Shown here piece after piece: positions 6,627 to 14,918 of a DNA stretch of 28,368 bases. The translations under genes and the position numbers were made by a program. The notes under the pieces are model-generated. The model was given only the letters and a program-made list of their open reading frames with translations. It was not told where the DNA came from and searched no databases. Positions within the stretch are counted from its first letter, which is position 1. Each line of letters begins with the position of its first letter. Origin of the DNA: Nitrospirota bacterium (lineage in GTDB: Bacteria > Nitrospirota_A > Leptospirillia > Leptospirillales > Leptospirillaceae); NCBI GenBank assembly GCA_021795275.1, contig JAJYPO010000008.1, positions 1-28,368 of the forward strand. The letters run 5' to 3'.

Positions 6627-8762
6627 TCATTCACTTTTGGAGCTCATGTCTTGGATCTGGAGTGATCTCAGAGAGGGAACTCTCTGAGCGTAATGGCTGA
6701 CGGTAAATCGAGCTGAAGCATCGAAGTCCAAGGACGCAATTGCCTGGATTGCTAAAAAAATGGAGGCCACAGACCAAGCCTGGATTCTGCAGGAGGTGGG
6801 GTAGGAGAGAGGACCCTCTGAGTCCGGCTCTTTTTCGAATCCACAGTAAAGCTCGGGAGGCCTCTCGGCGGGCAGGAATGACAAGGTTTTGAAGTAGGCC
6901 TCGGCCAGGATTGAAAGCTCTCGTTCCAGGTTGTATCTTGAAAAGCCGGCAAGGATGATGGCATTGTCATGGGGCCAGATGGAGCCGTTGTGATAGGAAA
7001 CCGGGTTGTAGCGAACCTCTTTGGTTCCAAGTGTTCTGATCCCCCAACCGGAAAACATGTCGGATTTGAGCATTTCTCTGGAGGTGACCTTCGCATATTT
7101 TTCGTGGGCAATTCCGGAAAAAAGAAGATGCCCCGCGTTCGAGGTCCTGACCTCGCAGCGATTGCCCCGCCCATCAAGGGCGAGGGCGAACATCCGGATT
7201 TTCTCGGACCAGAAGTGTTTGTTGAATCGATCCTTGAGGTCATGAGCTTTTTTTTCAAATTGTTCGCCTGCCGCTCGATCGCCATAGACCTCCGTGAGTT
7301 TTGAATAACCGTGGTAAGCCATGTAAAGGTATCCCTGAACTTCGGCCAGGGCAATGGGTCCGATGGCGAGTTCTCCGGTCGCATGGAAAACGGAGTCCCC
7401 GGAATCCTTCCAGCCTTTTTGCACAAGCCCCTTGCCTTTGTCCGCTGAATAGGCCAAAAAGCCTGTGGACGGATCGATCCCATTTTGCTCGATCCACTTC
7501 ATTGCCTTGGCCAGAGGGTTCTTCAGACGGAAAATGGTTCTGTAGTCTTTGGTCCTTCGAAGATACTCCCAGGAAAGAGCGATGAAGAGCGGGGTGGCAT
7601 CGATCGAGCCGTAATACCGACCGAACGGTACCATAGGATCGGAGCCTGCTTCTCCATACCGGAATTCATGAAGGATCTTTCCCTTTTCCGCATCTCTGGA
7701 CGGGTCGTCTTCCTTGGCTTGTGTCGCCGCCAGAAAAAGAAGGACGGACTTCGTGAGGGAAGGAAATGCCCATAGGGTTGAGAAGCCGGTAATCAGGGCA
7801 TCACGCCCGAATGGAGTTGAAAACCAGGGGATTCCGGCATAGGGAAAGGGGCCATGGCGGGTGGGTGTCAATAAAATGCGAAGGTCGTTAATGGCATTGT
7901 TCGTCCAGCGGGAAAGGGGAACCCCGCCGCATGAGATGTTGGGCCACATTTTTCGGAATTTTTTCTGCTCCCGAAGGTCTTTTTCCAGACGCCGGGAAAT
8001 GGGCATGAGATTTTTTCGCGCTCTCGCGACATTGGCCTTAAAGATTTTTCCGGTCTTTTCCCGGCATTGGATCTGAATTCGTGTTGTGACGGATTGCTTG
8101 GGGGATAATGCCAGCATTCCTGTAAGGCCCCGTTCCTTCCAAACCAACGCCATATTTTCCGCCTGGACAATGGTCTCCCTTTCGATTTTGTCTTGGCCGA
8201 GGCAGGAGAGCGTCAGGCTGTTGGTCGACTTCGAATAGGTGTCGGTTACCCGATGTTTCGGCAAGGGAGCCCTGATACCGCGAACATCCATGATGTCCAC
8301 GAAGTCGGCCTCGAGCCTCATCGTGATCGGAACCTGGATGGGGTAGGGACCATGGTTGTGGACAGTGAATTCCTCCACCAGACCGTTTGCAAAACAGAAG
8401 CGTCTTCGATCGATCAACAGGGGACCGTCGATGGAGAAATTCGGATCCCCGGAGCTATTCAGGAAGGACGAAAGGGAAGGTCCAAGCAATCGGAGGTGAC
8501 GAAAGTACGGAGAGGGTGAAATCCCGTCCCTGGAAGGTATGGCGGAAAAAAGCGGGAGCAAGGCTCTTCCGTCGAGAAGGAGAAGAAGTTTCGAGAGATG
8601 ACGCATTCCCTTCCAGTAAAGCCCATAGAAAGGAACGCGGCCGGCTTCGAAATCCATCGTGTTGTCCCACAGACCGAGGAAATCTCCGTTTTTCTGAAGA
8701 TGGTCATTGATGGTCAATGCGAGAGGGACGTGAGTTTGGGCATCTTCCTGATTGGTTGTCAT
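6627..8762 (-). CDS. Glycogen debranching enzyme / amylo-alpha-1,6-glucosidase family
   Basis: The 711-residue protein has the two-part architecture of bacterial amylo-alpha-1,6-glucosidase-like proteins. The N-terminal beta domain (about residues 10-235) includes EADFVDIMDVRG at 151-161, close to the family's ADFVDIFEVRG. A C-terminal (alpha/alpha)6 glucosidase domain (about 285-690) carries AGIPWFSTPFGRDALI at 309-324 and YHNGSIWPHDN at 590-600. Homologues are annotated as acting on alpha-1,6 branches of glycogen or similar glucans; the exact substrate is not evident here. The frame extends 21 codons upstream, but I start at ATG 8762, which overlaps the bioF stop as ATGA and gives a family-like N-terminus. 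That overlap means translation is likely coupled to bioF. No glycogen synthase or branching enzyme lies nearby. Confidence 0.88.
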   Translation of the reverse strand: MTTNQEDAQTHVPLALTINDHLQKNGDFLGLWDNTMDFEAGRVPFYGLYWKGMRHLSKLLLLLDGRALLPLFSAIPSRDGISPSPYFRHLRLLGPSLSSFLNSSGDPNFSIDGPLLIDRRRFCFANGLVEEFTVHNHGPYPIQVPITMRLEADFVDIMDVRGIRAPLPKHRVTDTYSKSTNSLTLSCLGQDKIERETIVQAENMALVWKERGLTGMLALSPKQSVTTRIQIQCREKTGKIFKANVARARKNLMPISRRLEKDLREQKKFRKMWPNISCGGVPLSRWTNNAINDLRILLTPTRHGPFPYAGIPWFSTPFGRDALITGFSTLWAFPSLTKSVLLFLAATQAKEDDPSRDAEKGKILHEFRYGEAGSDPMVPFGRYYGSIDATPLFIALSWEYLRRTKDYRTIFRLKNPLAKAMKWIEQNGIDPSTGFLAYSADKGKGLVQKGWKDSGDSVFHATGELAIGPIALAEVQGYLYMAYHGYSKLTEVYGDRAAGEQFEKKAHDLKDRFNKHFWSEKIRMFALALDGRGNRCEVRTSNAGHLLFSGIAHEKYAKVTSREMLKSDMFSGWGIRTLGTKEVRYNPVSYHNGSIWPHDNAIILAGFSRYNLERELSILAEAYFKTLSFLPAERPPELYCGFEKEPDSEGPLSYPTSCRIQAWSVASIFLAIQAIASLDFDASARFTVSHYAQRVPSLRSLQIQDMSSKSE
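6667..6688. repeat. Perfect 9-bp inverted repeat inside the debranching gene end
   Basis: CTCAGAGAG and CTCTCTGAG are exact complements around a GGAA loop, within the last 25 codons of the minus-strand gene. No T run follows on the minus strand, so it is not an ordinary terminator. It could be a 3' RNA-stabilising hairpin or chance. Confidence 0.5.
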
Positions 8763-9880
8763 TGAAATTGCCCAATCCTTCCGGAAAAAGTTTTCTCTAG
8801 AGCCTCCTCCACAGCAGAGGACCAAGTCAGGTTGACGGAAAGGCGAAGGCGCTCCTCGCCGGCGGGAACGGTCGGGTACCGGATGACAGGGAGCTCAAAC
8901 CCCAAATCATTGAGCTCAGAGGACTCCGATCCGAGTGTCTCCAAATCACCTCGCAAATTCAGGATCGGTGAAGGTGTGGAAATCCCTGTGATCTTTTTTT
9001 GCCATTTTTCGCTCAGGGACTGAAGCGCTTTAGGCAGGTCGGGGGACGCCTCAAGGAGCTCGAGGCTGGAGAGTGACGCCCCCAGTACGGCCGGAGGAAG
9101 GGCTGTGGTGTATATCAGGGGACGGGCGAGAGAGGAGAGGATGGCTTTTCCCTCTTTTGAAAGAACGGCAAAACCCCCGTGGCTTCCCAGGGCCTTGGAA
9201 AAATTTCCTGTAACAATCATGTGATCGGGGTCGAACTCGAGAGAGAAGTGCTCCAGCCCGCCGCGGCCCGTCATTCCGAGGGTTCCTGTTGCATGAGCGT
9301 CGTCGATGATGAGAATCCCCCCAGTCTCCCGTACGATTTCGAGGAGTTCGGGAAGAGGTCCGAAATCCCCGCTCATGCTGAAGAGAGATTCCGAAACGAT
9401 CAAGGGGGTTCCACCCCCGCTTCTACGGAGATGGTGTCTGATCCATTCCCAGTTCCTGTGGGGATACACATGGATCGGCTTTTTGAGCAACCGCAGACCG
9501 TCGATGAGAGAGGCGTGATTTTCTGCGTCCGAATAGATTGTCCCGGCATGGGACCCAAATACCGGGACTGCAGACAGGTTGGCATGGTATCCGGACGAAA
9601 AGATGAGTCCGGCAGCCACTCCCTTTGACTTGAAATGAGCGATCCTTGTTTCGAGGGCCTCGTTGAGGGAATGGTTGCCGGAGAGATAGCGTGACCCTGT
9701 CGACCCGGCTCCTGACTTTCGGACAGCGTCGATCGAGGCTTCAACAACCTTCGGATGACGTGAAAGACCAAGATAATCGTTGGAAGAGAGAGATAATTTG
9801 AGGGAATCCGGCATACTTTTGATTCTTCCCGCTTTTTCGAGCGAACTCAGAATAGAAGCCAGCAAAGGGCGACGGTTCAC
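8759..9880 (-). CDS. bioF: 8-amino-7-oxononanoate synthase
   Basis: This PLP enzyme condenses pimeloyl thioester with L-alanine to give 8-amino-7-oxononanoate, the first step of biotin ring assembly. The 373-residue product has the alpha-oxoamine synthase hallmarks: SSNDYLGLS at 32-40, GAGSTGSRYLSGNH at 57-70, IIDDAHATGTLG with D193 and H196, and the PLP-binding lysine K229 in TGNFSKALGSHGGF. The ATG at 9880 overlaps the bioW stop (ATGA, 9877-9880), and the bioF stop overlaps the debranching-enzyme start in the same way. The neighbouring bioW and bioB favour BioF over the related KBL or ALAS enzymes. The length is slightly below the E. coli protein (384). Confidence 0.94.
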   Translation of the reverse strand: MNRRPLLASILSSLEKAGRIKSMPDSLKLSLSSNDYLGLSRHPKVVEASIDAVRKSGAGSTGSRYLSGNHSLNEALETRIAHFKSKGVAAGLIFSSGYHANLSAVPVFGSHAGTIYSDAENHASLIDGLRLLKKPIHVYPHRNWEWIRHHLRRSGGGTPLIVSESLFSMSGDFGPLPELLEIVRETGGILIIDDAHATGTLGMTGRGGLEHFSLEFDPDHMIVTGNFSKALGSHGGFAVLSKEGKAILSSLARPLIYTTALPPAVLGASLSSLELLEASPDLPKALQSLSEKWQKKITGISTPSPILNLRGDLETLGSESSELNDLGFELPVIRYPTVPAGEERLRLSVNLTWSSAVEEALEKTFSGRIGQFQ

Positions 9881-10746
9881 GGAATCGGTCCCCCTGTCAT
9901 TCCTTTTGAAGCAGATTCATTTTCGACGGAAGGAATCGGCTTCAGCCCGGGATGAGCCTTGAGTGTCCTTTCGGACATTTGGCCATAGAACAATACGGGG
10001 ATCTCCCTGAGTTCCTTCAGGAGATCTGGAAGATGAAGTGCGGGGGAGACAACGTAAAGCCGGCCCCCTCTCCCGATTCCTGGTTTTTTCATATGAGGGA
10101 TCCGGACATACCCGAAAAGTCGCGAGGCCAGGTATCCGGTCGTGTAGGAAGGGTCGTCCGAGACGCAAATTTCAAGCAATACGGACTCCGATGCCAGAAC
10201 CTTGCTCGCGAGGACGAGGGCGTCGATGAAACGGTGGTTCGGTTTTTCAAGATAGTGATCGAGGCTCTCTTCGAGGGCCTTTCGAAGAGAGGCGTCGCAT
10301 CCGAGGTGGGTCGTCCTGATACCTGAAGCCTCTCCTTCCATAAGAGGTCTTCCCATGCTCGTGACAAGCAGGGCCCCATGGCGGGGGGCGGTCTCCATGA
10401 TTTCCTTTCTGAAAATCTCCAGGATGGATTCTGCTTTCCCTTCTGGAAGCAGGCATTCCAGAAGCTCCTGAAGCCCTTTGGCTGACTCCTCGCAAGACGG
10501 GCTTTCCATGAACTGGACCGGAAGAAGGGATTTGCGTTGAATGTTCTCTTTAGGAACCGGGTCGATGGTGACAATCTGCTGGGGGGGGCGGGGGTGACCG
10601 TTCAAGACATGGGCTAGGAGGCGTTTCGAGAAGGAGGACAGGACATGATCGATCTCCTGGACGGGAACAATCTCCTCCGCTCCTGAAAGATGTTTCCCTT
10701 CCTGGTGGATGCGCATCCTGATGCTAAAGTAGATTTCTTCATTCAC
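9877..10746 (-). CDS. bioW: 6-carboxyhexanoate-CoA ligase (pimeloyl-CoA synthetase)
   Basis: BioW activates free pimelate with ATP and CoA to pimeloyl-CoA, which feeds BioF. The 289-residue product shows family stretches I recall from the Bacillus enzyme: YFSIRMRIHQEGKHLSGAEEIVP at the N-terminus, RHGALL near 121, ALVLASKV near 176, and SDDPSYTTGYLASRLFGY in the C-terminal half. It overlaps bioB by 8 bases upstream and bioF by 4 bases downstream, so the three are cotranscribed. Its presence implies that pimelate is supplied free and not by the BioC-BioH acyl-carrier route. A C8 tract (minus strand) lies in codons around 10581-10588, a potential slippage site. About 30 C-terminal residues after the conserved core appear lineage-specific. 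Confidence 0.92.
   Translation of the reverse strand: MNEEIYFSIRMRIHQEGKHLSGAEEIVPVQEIDHVLSSFSKRLLAHVLNGHPRPPQQIVTIDPVPKENIQRKSLLPVQFMESPSCEESAKGLQELLECLLPEGKAESILEIFRKEIMETAPRHGALLVTSMGRPLMEGEASGIRTTHLGCDASLRKALEESLDHYLEKPNHRFIDALVLASKVLASESVLLEICVSDDPSYTTGYLASRLFGYVRIPHMKKPGIGRGGRLYVVSPALHLPDLLKELREIPVLFYGQMSERTLKAHPGLKPIPSVENESASKGMTGGPIP
10581..10588. repeat. G8/C8 homopolymer inside bioW
   Basis: Eight consecutive G on the plus strand, encoding part of the PRPPQQ segment on the minus strand. A one-base slip would truncate BioW early. Confidence 0.9.
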
Positions 10747-11776
10747 CTTCAGGCACTGCCGGAGCGAGAGAGTGGGGGGGGATGACGTCGAATCCCTGAT
10801 CCCTGATCATCCGAATGTCTTCGTCGGGAGACCGGCCCGAACGGGTGAGGTAGTTCCCGATCATGACTCCATCCGCCCCGTGACCAAAAATCTCGGAATG
10901 ACGATCTTTGAGCGCCGCCATTCTTCCCCCGCAAATTCGGACTTCCTTTTTGGGGAAGAAAAGTCTTGCGACGGAAATTACGCGAAGGGCCTCTTCCGTT
11001 TCGATTCCGGATCCGTTGTCGAAGAGGGGGGTCCCTGCGATGGGAACCAGAAAGTTGATGGGAATCGAGTCGACGTCGAGGTCCCTCAGGAGGTCGAAAA
11101 GGGAAACCCTGTCTTCAATGGATTCCCCGACGCCGAAGATTCCTCCGGAGCAGACGGAGATCCCGGCCTCTTTGGCCTTGATCACCGTTTCGATCCTGTC
11201 ATCGTAAGAATGGGTCGTCACGATGTTCGGAAAATGGTTCCGGGAGGTTTCAAGGTTGTGATGGAGCCTGTTGAGGCCGGCGTCCTTGAGGGCTTGAACC
11301 GTATTTTGGGAGACAGATCCGAGGGTGGCGCAGGACCAGAGGCCAAGATCGTCTCGCATCCTTCCAAGGGCATTCTCTACGATTCGAAGTTCTAACGGAT
11401 TTTCAAGGGATCGGCCGCTTGTGCCGATGCAGAATCGTCGGGTTCCGTTGTCCCTTGCCTTCCTTGCGGCCTCGACGATGGTGTCAGAAGCCATCAGCTC
11501 GTAGGTCGGGGCGATGGTCCGGAAATGGGTCGACTGGGCACAAAAGTGACAATCCTCCGAGCATCCGCCCGACTTGGCGTTCATCACGGTGCAGGGATCG
11601 ATCAGGAGCCCCCTGTGGGCCTCCCTGACTGCATCAGCGCTTTCCTGTATCAGGGGTGCATATGTCTCCGGCAGAGAAAAAAGCCATAGGGCATCTTCTT
11701 TTGTAATGGAATTTCCTTGTCTGGCCGTTTCGGCACAGTCAGATATCCTGGAAGTGATCTCATTTTCTTCTGGCAT
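10739..11776 (-). CDS. bioB: Biotin synthase (radical SAM)
   Basis: BioB inserts sulfur into dethiobiotin in the last step of biotin synthesis, using one [4Fe-4S] and one auxiliary [2Fe-2S] cluster. The 345-residue product has the radical-SAM motif C72-SED-C76-HF-C79 in GGCSEDCHFCAQS. It also has the BioB segments YNHNLETS-like LHHNLETS, CSGGIFGVGES, PINFLVPIAGTPL and RICGGRMAAL. The ATG at 11776 follows AAGGAG (11787-11782 on the minus strand). It is the first gene of the bioB-bioW-bioF-debranching unit and its 3' end overlaps bioW by 8 bases. A C8 run near the 3' end (plus-strand G at 10774-10781) encodes the IPPHS stretch. bioA and bioD are not in the window. Confidence 0.96.
   Translation of the reverse strand: MPEENEITSRISDCAETARQGNSITKEDALWLFSLPETYAPLIQESADAVREAHRGLLIDPCTVMNAKSGGCSEDCHFCAQSTHFRTIAPTYELMASDTIVEAARKARDNGTRRFCIGTSGRSLENPLELRIVENALGRMRDDLGLWSCATLGSVSQNTVQALKDAGLNRLHHNLETSRNHFPNIVTTHSYDDRIETVIKAKEAGISVCSGGIFGVGESIEDRVSLFDLLRDLDVDSIPINFLVPIAGTPLFDNGSGIETEEALRVISVARLFFPKKEVRICGGRMAALKDRHSEIFGHGADGVMIGNYLTRSGRSPDEDIRMIRDQGFDVIPPHSLAPAVPEGE
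10774..10781. repeat. G8/C8 homopolymer near the bioB 3' end
   Basis: Eight consecutive G on the plus strand. Slippage would alter only the last dozen residues of BioB but could extend its frame into the bioW start region. Confidence 0.9.
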
Positions 11777-11787
11777 CGGCTCTCCTT

Positions 11788-11810
11788 ATGTTATTGCTAT
11801 TGCTTAACAA
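11788..11810. promoter_or_regulatory. Weak inverted repeat directly upstream of bioB
   Basis: ATGTTA and TAACAA flank 11 bases just upstream of the bioB ribosome site. The arms resemble BirA half-sites (TTGTTAAC type), but the spacing is shorter than in known BirA boxes, so an operator role is only a guess. Confidence 0.2.
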
Positions 11811-11853
11811 CTTAAAAATAAACGCTCTTCATTCCGGAGATGTTGGAAATGTC

Positions 11854-12248
11854 TCATCGGATTCTTCGATATCTTCCCCCCCGTTCGCTTAGCACGCCAC
11901 AAAGACGGGAAAGGTGGAGGGGTTCGGTCCGGACCTCTTTCGTTCCCCTTGCCCTTCGCGTCATGCCCCGGATTTGCATGTCCTCGGCAACCGCGATAGT
12001 TTGGGTTTCGCCGATCATTGTCGCGGTCTTGCGGAGAAAATACAGGCGCATGTCCGCGATTCTCTCGTGGGCTTTCGCCATGCGGATCTTCTGCAGGAGA
12101 GAAGCGGGATTCAAGGCAAAAGCCTCGCAGACTGAAGGTCGAGGGCCTTGTTCCACCCGAACTGGACGCACCCGCAGGCACGGGACAGGAGACTTTTCTG
12201 CCCAAGAGTCGGGACGAGTCGGAATTTAAAGGATTTCATTTTTTTCAT
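11854..12248 (-). pseudogene. Decayed IS200/IS605-family tnpB (OrfB) relic
   Basis: On the minus strand ATG 12248 begins [21 protein letters not shown], then [14 protein letters not shown], the standard TnpB N-terminus; this frame stops at 12111. A second, shifted frame continues to 11854 with LLQKIRMAKAHERIADMRLYFLRK and AVAEDMQIRGMTRRARGTKE, matching the middle-to-late RuvC region of TnpB. Between them roughly 180 residues of a normal 370-430-residue TnpB are missing. The end after RARGTKE is unrelated to TnpB, so the zinc finger and final RuvC motif are lost. Only the RuvC glutamate (AED) survives; the first and third catalytic aspartates are absent, so no nuclease activity is expected. 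No tnpA was seen. Confidence 0.8.
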
Positions 12249-12292
12249 GTTGGGTATTGTAGCAGAAAACCCCGCACTGAAAGCCAAATCCG

Positions 12293-12337
12293 GGACGGCC
12301 ATGCCGTCCGCGCACTCCTTCCCCGCCGTAAACGGCG
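12293..12337. repeat. Two short hairpins 5' of the tnpB relic, possible IS left end
   Basis: GGACGGC/GCCGTCC (7 bp, loop CAT, 12293-12309) and CGCCG/CGGCG (loop TAAA, 12324-12336, extendable by one pair) lie 45-90 bases upstream of the tnpB relic start. IS200/IS605 elements use subterminal hairpins in place of inverted repeats, so this may be the left end. I cannot define the exact boundary. Confidence 0.45.
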
Positions 12338-12376
12338 AGCTTTGCCGCGCGATTGGATCAAAAAACCTTTGTTTTC

Positions 12377-12405
12377 TTGACACGGCGGGGGGGGCGGATT
12401 ACTAT
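12377..12405 (+). promoter_or_regulatory. clpC promoter with a G8 tract in the spacer
   Basis: A perfect TTGACA (12377-12382) and TACTAT (12400-12405) are separated by exactly 17 bases. Eight consecutive G (12387-12394) make up the middle of that spacer. The predicted transcription start is about 50 bases before the clpC ATG. No CIRCE and no obvious CtsR-type repeat overlaps it. Confidence 0.75.
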
Positions 12406-12448
12406 TTTTTTAGGATAGTTGCTCATGTGTCATTCCAAATTCGACCAG

Positions 12449-12455
12449 TAAGGAG
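12449..12455 (+). promoter_or_regulatory. Ribosome binding site of clpC
   Basis: TAAGGAG, 7 bases upstream of ATG 12463. It decides the start against a frame that is open for a further 315 bases upstream. Confidence 0.85.
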
Positions 12456-12462
12456 CCCTGCC

Positions 12463-14904
12463 ATGATGGACAAATTTACTGAAAAGGGTCGGAAGGTCAT
12501 AATTATGGCCCGTGAGGAGGCCGAGAAGCATCAGAATGATTATCTCGGAACCGAGCATATTGTTCTGGCTCTGGTGTCTGATCCTGACGGGGTTCCCGTG
12601 GCAGTTCTCAAAAGGATGGGGTTGACTCCGGACCAGGTCCGGATGGAGATAGAACGCAATCTGCTGAACGGAACCGCCACGTTGACTTTTGGGGAGCTTC
12701 CCCTGACACCACGGGTCAAGAGGGTGATCGAGTATGCCGTGGATGAGGCCAGGCTTTTGGGCCATACCCATATCGGCTCCGAACACCTTCTTCTTGGCGT
12801 CCTTCGGGAAGAAGACGGAATAGGGGGAAAGATTCTTCGGGCTCTCGGCTCCAATCTTTTGGCGGCACGCCAGCTGACGGCGAGCCTTCTCAAGAAATCC
12901 GGTGCCGGAACCGTGCGGGAGAAGGAGAGAAAGAGCAACACTCCGGCATTGGATGAGTTCGGTCGGGATCTGACCCAGATGGCTACCGACGGTGGTCTGG
13001 ATCCGGTGATCGGCCGCCATGACGAGATCGAGCGCGTTCTCCAGATTCTGGGTCGTCGGACGAAAAACAATCCCGTCCTTATCGGTGAGTCCGGCGTCGG
13101 GAAAACGGCCATCGTTGAAGGTCTGGCCCAGAAGATCGTCAATGGGGAGGTCCCGGACAACCTGCTCAACAAGCGGGTGGTCGCCTTGGATCTGGGATCT
13201 CTGGTAGCTGGAACAAAATACCGTGGCCAGTTCGAAGAACGTCTCAAGGTGGTGATGAAAGAGGTCGTGACAGCGGGTAACATCATCGTGTTCATCGACG
13301 AACTCCATACGCTCGTTGGAGCCGGGGCCGCCGAAGGATCAATTGATGCCTCGAACATGCTCAAGCCCGCCCTCTCGAGGGGAGAAATTCAGTGCATCGG
13401 GGCAACGACCCTGGACGAATACCGAAAATACATCGAAAAAGACGGAGCCCTCAAGAGACGTTTTCAGCCGATATATGTCAACGAACCTCCTGTCGAGGAG
13501 GCCGAGCGCATCATTCTCGGCCTGAGGGACAGATATGAGGAGCATCATGGGGTGGTCATCACCGACACCGCCGTCCATGACGCCGTCGTCCTGTCCGAGC
13601 GCTACGTGACAGACCGCTTTCTTCCGGACAAGGCGATCGACATCATTGATGAAGCCGGCTCTCGCGCAAAGCTCAAGAGTTTCTCCCTCCCTCCCGAGAT
13701 CAAGGAGCTCGATCAGCATCTGAAGCGCTCCCTCAAGGGCAAGGAGCAGGCGATCAAGCAGCAGAACTTCGAAGAGGCCGTCCGCCTTCGGACACAGGAA
13801 GACATTCTCCGGAAACAGATCGACGAAGAGAAGCTCAAGTGGAAGGCCGAGCAGGAAAAGAACAGACCTGTCATCGGAGGCGAGGAAGTTTCGGTGATTG
13901 TCTCCAAGATGACGGGCATTCCCCTGACGAAAATCGAGGAAGGAGAGAGCGAGCGGCTCCTGAAGCTCGAAGAGGAACTCCATCGGCGCGTGGTGGGCCA
14001 GGACGAAGCCATCTCTGCGGTTGCGAGGGCCATCCGGCGATCCAGGGCGGGGATCAAGGGGGAGAAGAGGCCGATCGGCTCCTTCATCTTCCTCGGTCCG
14101 ACCGGAGTTGGAAAGACAGAGCTCGCCAGGACGCTGGCCGAGTCTCTATTCGGAAACGAAGATGCGCTCATCCGCGTCGACATGTCCGAATATATGGAGC
14201 GGTTCAACGTATCCCGCCTGACGGGAGCCCCTCCCGGCTATGTCGGATATGAAGAGGGGGGACAGCTTACCGAAAAGGTCCGAAGGCGTCCGTATTCCGT
14301 CATTCTTTTCGACGAAATCGAGAAAGCGCACCCCGACATGTTCAATGTCCTGCTTCAGGTCCTCGATGACGGATTCATCACGGACAGCCTGGGTCGGAAG
14401 ATTGACTTCAAGAATACCGTCATGATCATGACCTCGAATCTCGGAGCGCGCGCGATCGAAAAAGAGGGTTCCCTCGGTTTCCAGCGTGGGGCAGGGGAAG
14501 TTCGTGAAACCTTCATCAAAAACACAATTCAGGATGATCTCAAAAGGACCTTCAATCCCGAATTCCTGAACCGGATCGACGAGATCGTCGTCTTCCACCC
14601 TCTCGACGAGAAACAGCTTGAATCCATCGTCGACATCCGGATCGCGGAGCTCAACAAGAGGCTTGAGCCAAAGGGAATCGTCCTTGAAGTGGATCCCGAG
14701 GTCAAAAAGTGGCTCGTGAAGGAAGGGTATCAGCCCAACTATGGAGCCAGACCGATGCGCCGCGCCATTCAGCGCCATATTGAAGACCGCCTCTCGGAGA
14801 AGGTGATCGCCGGCTCTCTCCATGCCGACAAGAAAGTTCGGGTCGTACTGAGAGAGGGGCAGCCCGTTTTTATCGAAGAAGACACCATGGCTGCCGTCAT
14901 TTAG
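12463..14904 (+). CDS. clpC: AAA+ ATPase ClpC (Clp protease unfoldase)
   Basis: ClpC unfolds substrates and feeds them to the ClpP peptidase. The 813-residue product has two N-terminal Clp repeats (about 3-70 and 78-145). The first AAA+ module has Walker A GESGVGKT at 208-215 and Walker B VFIDE at 276-280. A UVR-like coiled middle segment at about 415-460 ([16 protein letters not shown]) identifies ClpC and excludes ClpB or ClpA. The second AAA+ module has GPTGVGKT at 545-552. The open frame extends upstream to 12148, but that part covers the IS relic and promoter. ATG 12463 with TAAGGAG 7 bases before it is the real start (ATG 12466 directly follows). clpC leads a long plus-strand gene string, and clpP is not nearby. 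Confidence 0.95.
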   Translation: MMDKFTEKGRKVIIMAREEAEKHQNDYLGTEHIVLALVSDPDGVPVAVLKRMGLTPDQVRMEIERNLLNGTATLTFGELPLTPRVKRVIEYAVDEARLLGHTHIGSEHLLLGVLREEDGIGGKILRALGSNLLAARQLTASLLKKSGAGTVREKERKSNTPALDEFGRDLTQMATDGGLDPVIGRHDEIERVLQILGRRTKNNPVLIGESGVGKTAIVEGLAQKIVNGEVPDNLLNKRVVALDLGSLVAGTKYRGQFEERLKVVMKEVVTAGNIIVFIDELHTLVGAGAAEGSIDASNMLKPALSRGEIQCIGATTLDEYRKYIEKDGALKRRFQPIYVNEPPVEEAERIILGLRDRYEEHHGVVITDTAVHDAVVLSERYVTDRFLPDKAIDIIDEAGSRAKLKSFSLPPEIKELDQHLKRSLKGKEQAIKQQNFEEAVRLRTQEDILRKQIDEEKLKWKAEQEKNRPVIGGEEVSVIVSKMTGIPLTKIEEGESERLLKLEEELHRRVVGQDEAISAVARAIRRSRAGIKGEKRPIGSFIFLGPTGVGKTELARTLAESLFGNEDALIRVDMSEYMERFNVSRLTGAPPGYVGYEEGGQLTEKVRRRPYSVILFDEIEKAHPDMFNVLLQVLDDGFITDSLGRKIDFKNTVMIMTSNLGARAIEKEGSLGFQRGAGEVRETFIKNTIQDDLKRTFNPEFLNRIDEIVVFHPLDEKQLESIVDIRIAELNKRLEPKGIVLEVDPEVKKWLVKEGYQPNYGARPMRRAIQRHIEDRLSEKVIAGSLHADKKVRVVLREGQPVFIEEDTMAAVI

Positions 14905-14918
14905 ATCTATCCCTTTCG

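Noticed and set aside
11788..11810. BirA operator upstream of bioB
   Set aside because: The half-sites are partial and the spacing too short for known BirA boxes; kept only as a low-confidence inverted repeat.
12148..12462. N-terminal extension of clpC by 105 codons
   Set aside because: It covers the tnpB relic on the other strand and the clpC promoter; ATG 12463 has a ribosome site and the ClpC N-terminus.
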